From the NCBI GenBank assembly GCA_900314635.1, contig OMVY01000003.1:1-64000 (forward strand): a stretch of 64,000 nucleotides of DNA, read 5' to 3'. The position numbers and the translations under genes were made by a program. This DNA is from an uncultured Methanobrevibacter sp. (GTDB lineage: Archaea > Methanobacteriota > Methanobacteria > Methanobacteriales > Methanobacteriaceae). The stretch's first letter is position 1; each line of letters begins with the position of its first letter. The notes under the pieces are model-generated. The model was given only the letters and a program-made list of their open reading frames with translations. It was not told where the DNA came from and searched no databases. Shown here piece after piece: positions 62,456 through 64,000 of this stretch.

Positions 62456-63311
62456 CAATATCCTTCTGGCCGTCCATCAAGAGGTATTCTATCAATGGAT
62501 AGATATTTCTCTTGTCGTCATTGCACTGTACCAGGCTGACAACATGTCTGGTTTCGTCCTTTAGAATATCCAATCCGCTGAAATAGCTGGCATTCAGGAA
62601 AGTATAGAGATCGTTTGAGTTTTTCACGATTTTATAGGCATCAAACTGGGATTTGACCACTCGCTCAACACTATAGGATATTTTTGACTGCTTCAATGTC
62701 TGCCAGGCCAGCCTTTGAGCGCTGCCTTTGACCTGGACAAATTTCAAGTCCCTTAAATCATTCAGGGATTCTATTGTTTTTGGTTTTTTCGGAGCGACCA
62801 AGACGAGATGGTCATATGCGATTGCCCTGAAATCGAGGTCGAAGTTGAATGCGATTTGGGGGTCGTCCAATGCTAGGATATCCACCAGTCCCTGCTTTGC
62901 AAGCTCGTATGCGCTTTCATCATCGCTGCTGTAGATTAAAGTCTTGAATGGAAGAGTCGGGCTGATTGCATCAAGCAGTCCTGTGATGATATGTCCTCCT
63001 GCTATTATGATTTCCTCCCTGTCTTCAAGCCTGGCCATGTACTTGTAGTATGTATCGAGCAGTTCATAACCCTTTTCACTAAGCTGTGAACCTGACCCCA
63101 CTGTTATGACAAGGGGCTCGCCAAGCTTGTCCTCGGCGTTTTTTATTCTTCTGTTTAACACTGAATGGGAGATATGGAGCTCTTTTGCGGTTTTTCTTTG
63201 GGAATATGTTCTTGACAGGCTTTCCAATGACTCGAACAGCTTGTAGTTGAATGATTCTCCGTTGATTTTAATTCCAATTTCAGGCTCGATTCTTATTTCT
63301 CCAAAATCCAT
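62412..63311 (-). CDS. LysR/ModE-like transcriptional regulator
   Basis: A 299-residue protein. The N-terminal winged helix (about 15-85) reads FESLESLSRTYSQRKTAKEL and HISHSVLNRRIKNAEDKLGE, the LysR/ModE pattern, followed by a periplasmic-binding-protein-like effector domain of about 200 residues (YDHLVLVAPKKPKTIES, LKFVQVKGSAQR). The ligand is unknown; archaeal members of this form regulate molybdate/tungstate or metabolic genes. It is divergent to the hexuloisomerase gene at 63597, so it may control that gene. Its 3' end is repeated downstream. Confidence 0.8.
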   Translation of the reverse strand: MDFGEIRIEPEIGIKINGESFNYKLFESLESLSRTYSQRKTAKELHISHSVLNRRIKNAEDKLGEPLVITVGSGSQLSEKGYELLDTYYKYMARLEDREEIIIAGGHIITGLLDAISPTLPFKTLIYSSDDESAYELAKQGLVDILALDDPQIAFNFDLDFRAIAYDHLVLVAPKKPKTIESLNDLRDLKFVQVKGSAQRLAWQTLKQSKISYSVERVVKSQFDAYKIVKNSNDLYTFLNASYFSGLDILKDETRHVVSLVQCNDDKRNIYPLIEYLLMDGQKDIGEQGFVPIRPWKLR

Positions 63312-63596
63312 AAAATCTCTCCCTTGTATTCAATTTTCCTAGAAAATATTCCCAATTAATAAATTAATATTTATTTTATATGATATATTAGTTTTTTTAA
63401 CAAGAATTAATCATCTTTTAAATCCGGTCTTTTTTTAGGGGTTCATATTTCTAAGTTTCAATTAATTCAAGCATATAATTACTTTTAAATATACCAATAA
63501 ATAAATAATTATTTAATGAGATAATTGTTTTCAAGTATTTAAATAACTTGTAATTATGCTTATTTTTAATTAGACTAGGTTTAGGTAGAGATTCAA
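63312..63596. other. Divergent promoter region
   Basis: 285 AT-rich bases between the LysR-like gene and the hexuloisomerase gene. Both promoters must lie here. No clear operator palindrome could be picked by eye. Confidence 0.4.
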
Positions 63597-64000
63597 ATGG
63601 AATTAATGAAAGAATCAATAGAAGCTATTATAGATAATATTCATCAAGCTGAAGAATACCTTGTTGCAGAGGACATTGATGAATTTTTAGATATCATTGT
63701 ATCCGCAAATAATGTATTTGTAACCGGTGCTGGAAGAAGCGGACTTGCAGCAAAGGCTTTTGCAATGAGACTGATGCACTTGGGACTGAGCGCATATGTT
63801 GTTGGAGAAACCATATCCCCTGCTATTTATGAAGGGGACTGCATTCTAGCTATTTCAGGTTCAGGGGAAACCAACACAATCACTTCTGCGGCCAAGATCT
63901 CCAAAAACAGGGGAGCAAAGGTTCTAGCCCTCACATCATTCCCTGAAAGCACACTTGGAAAACTCGCAGATGCACTGGTTATTGTCAAAGGAAGGACAAA
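63597..64000 (+). CDS. hxlB: 6-phospho-3-hexuloisomerase (SIS domain), cut by window end
   Basis: At least 134 residues, running off the window. The SIS sugar-isomerase fold is clear: FVTGAGRSGLAAKAFAMRLMHLG near residue 40, then AISGSGETNTITSAAKIS and LTSFPESTLGK. These match 6-phospho-3-hexuloisomerase (Phi), which converts hexulose 6-phosphate to fructose 6-phosphate. In methanogens the reaction runs with Hps to supply ribose 5-phosphate. Hps is not visible in the window. ATG 63597 is taken; ATG 63606 is an alternative. The LysR-like gene is divergent. Confidence 0.88.
   Translation, partial: MELMKESIEAIIDNIHQAEEYLVAEDIDEFLDIIVSANNVFVTGAGRSGLAAKAFAMRLMHLGLSAYVVGETISPAIYEGDCILAISGSGETNTITSAAKISKNRGAKVLALTSFPESTLGKLADALVIVKGRT

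Overview
The window is AT-rich archaeal chromosome from a methanogen of the order Methanobacteriales, most like a gut Methanobrevibacter. Pointers are the F420H2 oxidase FprA, the large subunit of DNA polymerase D, Sec61-beta, class I lysyl-tRNA synthetase, TruD, the phosphomevalonate dehydratase small subunit, an anaerobic NrdD, a Phi-type hexuloisomerase, the MotA-like/DUF2149 pair and a giant adhesin-like surface protein. Many genes start exactly five bases after a GGTG Shine-Dalgarno core, and this rule was used to choose starts throughout.

Layout. 1-8.3 kb: HypE/PurM-like protein, fprA, a pilin-like protein, tRNA-Arg(GCG), truD, phosphomevalonate dehydratase small subunit, an amidohydrolase and a CopZ-like chaperone. 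8.7-11.2 kb: the copper ATPase CopA. 11.5-18.8 kb: a complete tryptophan operon, trpEGDCFBA, behind a palindromic operator candidate. 19-22.2 kb (minus strand): a MATE transporter, uracil-DNA glycosylase and a TatD hydrolase. 22.4-25 kb: a STAS / histidine-kinase-like ATPase / SpoIIE phosphatase set resembling bacterial RsbV-RsbW-RsbU. 25-30 kb: DUF4013 protein, DUF2149/MotA channel pair, TcdA-like E1 enzyme and PurB. 30-39 kb: an envelope-flavoured region with three CPBP proteases, two more DUF4013 proteins, a small XRE regulator, a zinc-ribbon protein, a metallophosphoesterase, a nitroreductase and an M50 protease. 39.3-46 kb: Sec61-beta, PolD large subunit and NrdD with a long repeated operator region.

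46.6-58.7 kb is the accessory part. A coiled-coil protein precedes a 2114-residue secreted protein with Ig-like, chitobiase-like and beta-helix modules. Its C-terminus ends in a hydrophobic segment and a short tail. Downstream lie a small membrane protein, a leaderless second copy of the C-terminal cassette with a different end, two TPR proteins, further tiny membrane proteins and a chimeric remnant of the tail. This is the layout of a polymorphic toxin/immunity locus with orphan cassettes and is the most likely candidate for an undescribed system here.

The last 5 kb carry lysS, a PfkB kinase, a LysR-like regulator and the 5' part of the hexuloisomerase gene, which runs off the window. Two genome habits stand out. 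Nearly every long intergenic gap carries a tandem duplication of about 40-60 bp, often copying the end or start of the adjoining gene. Three small genes appear to start at ATT placed exactly where ATG is expected after GGTG.
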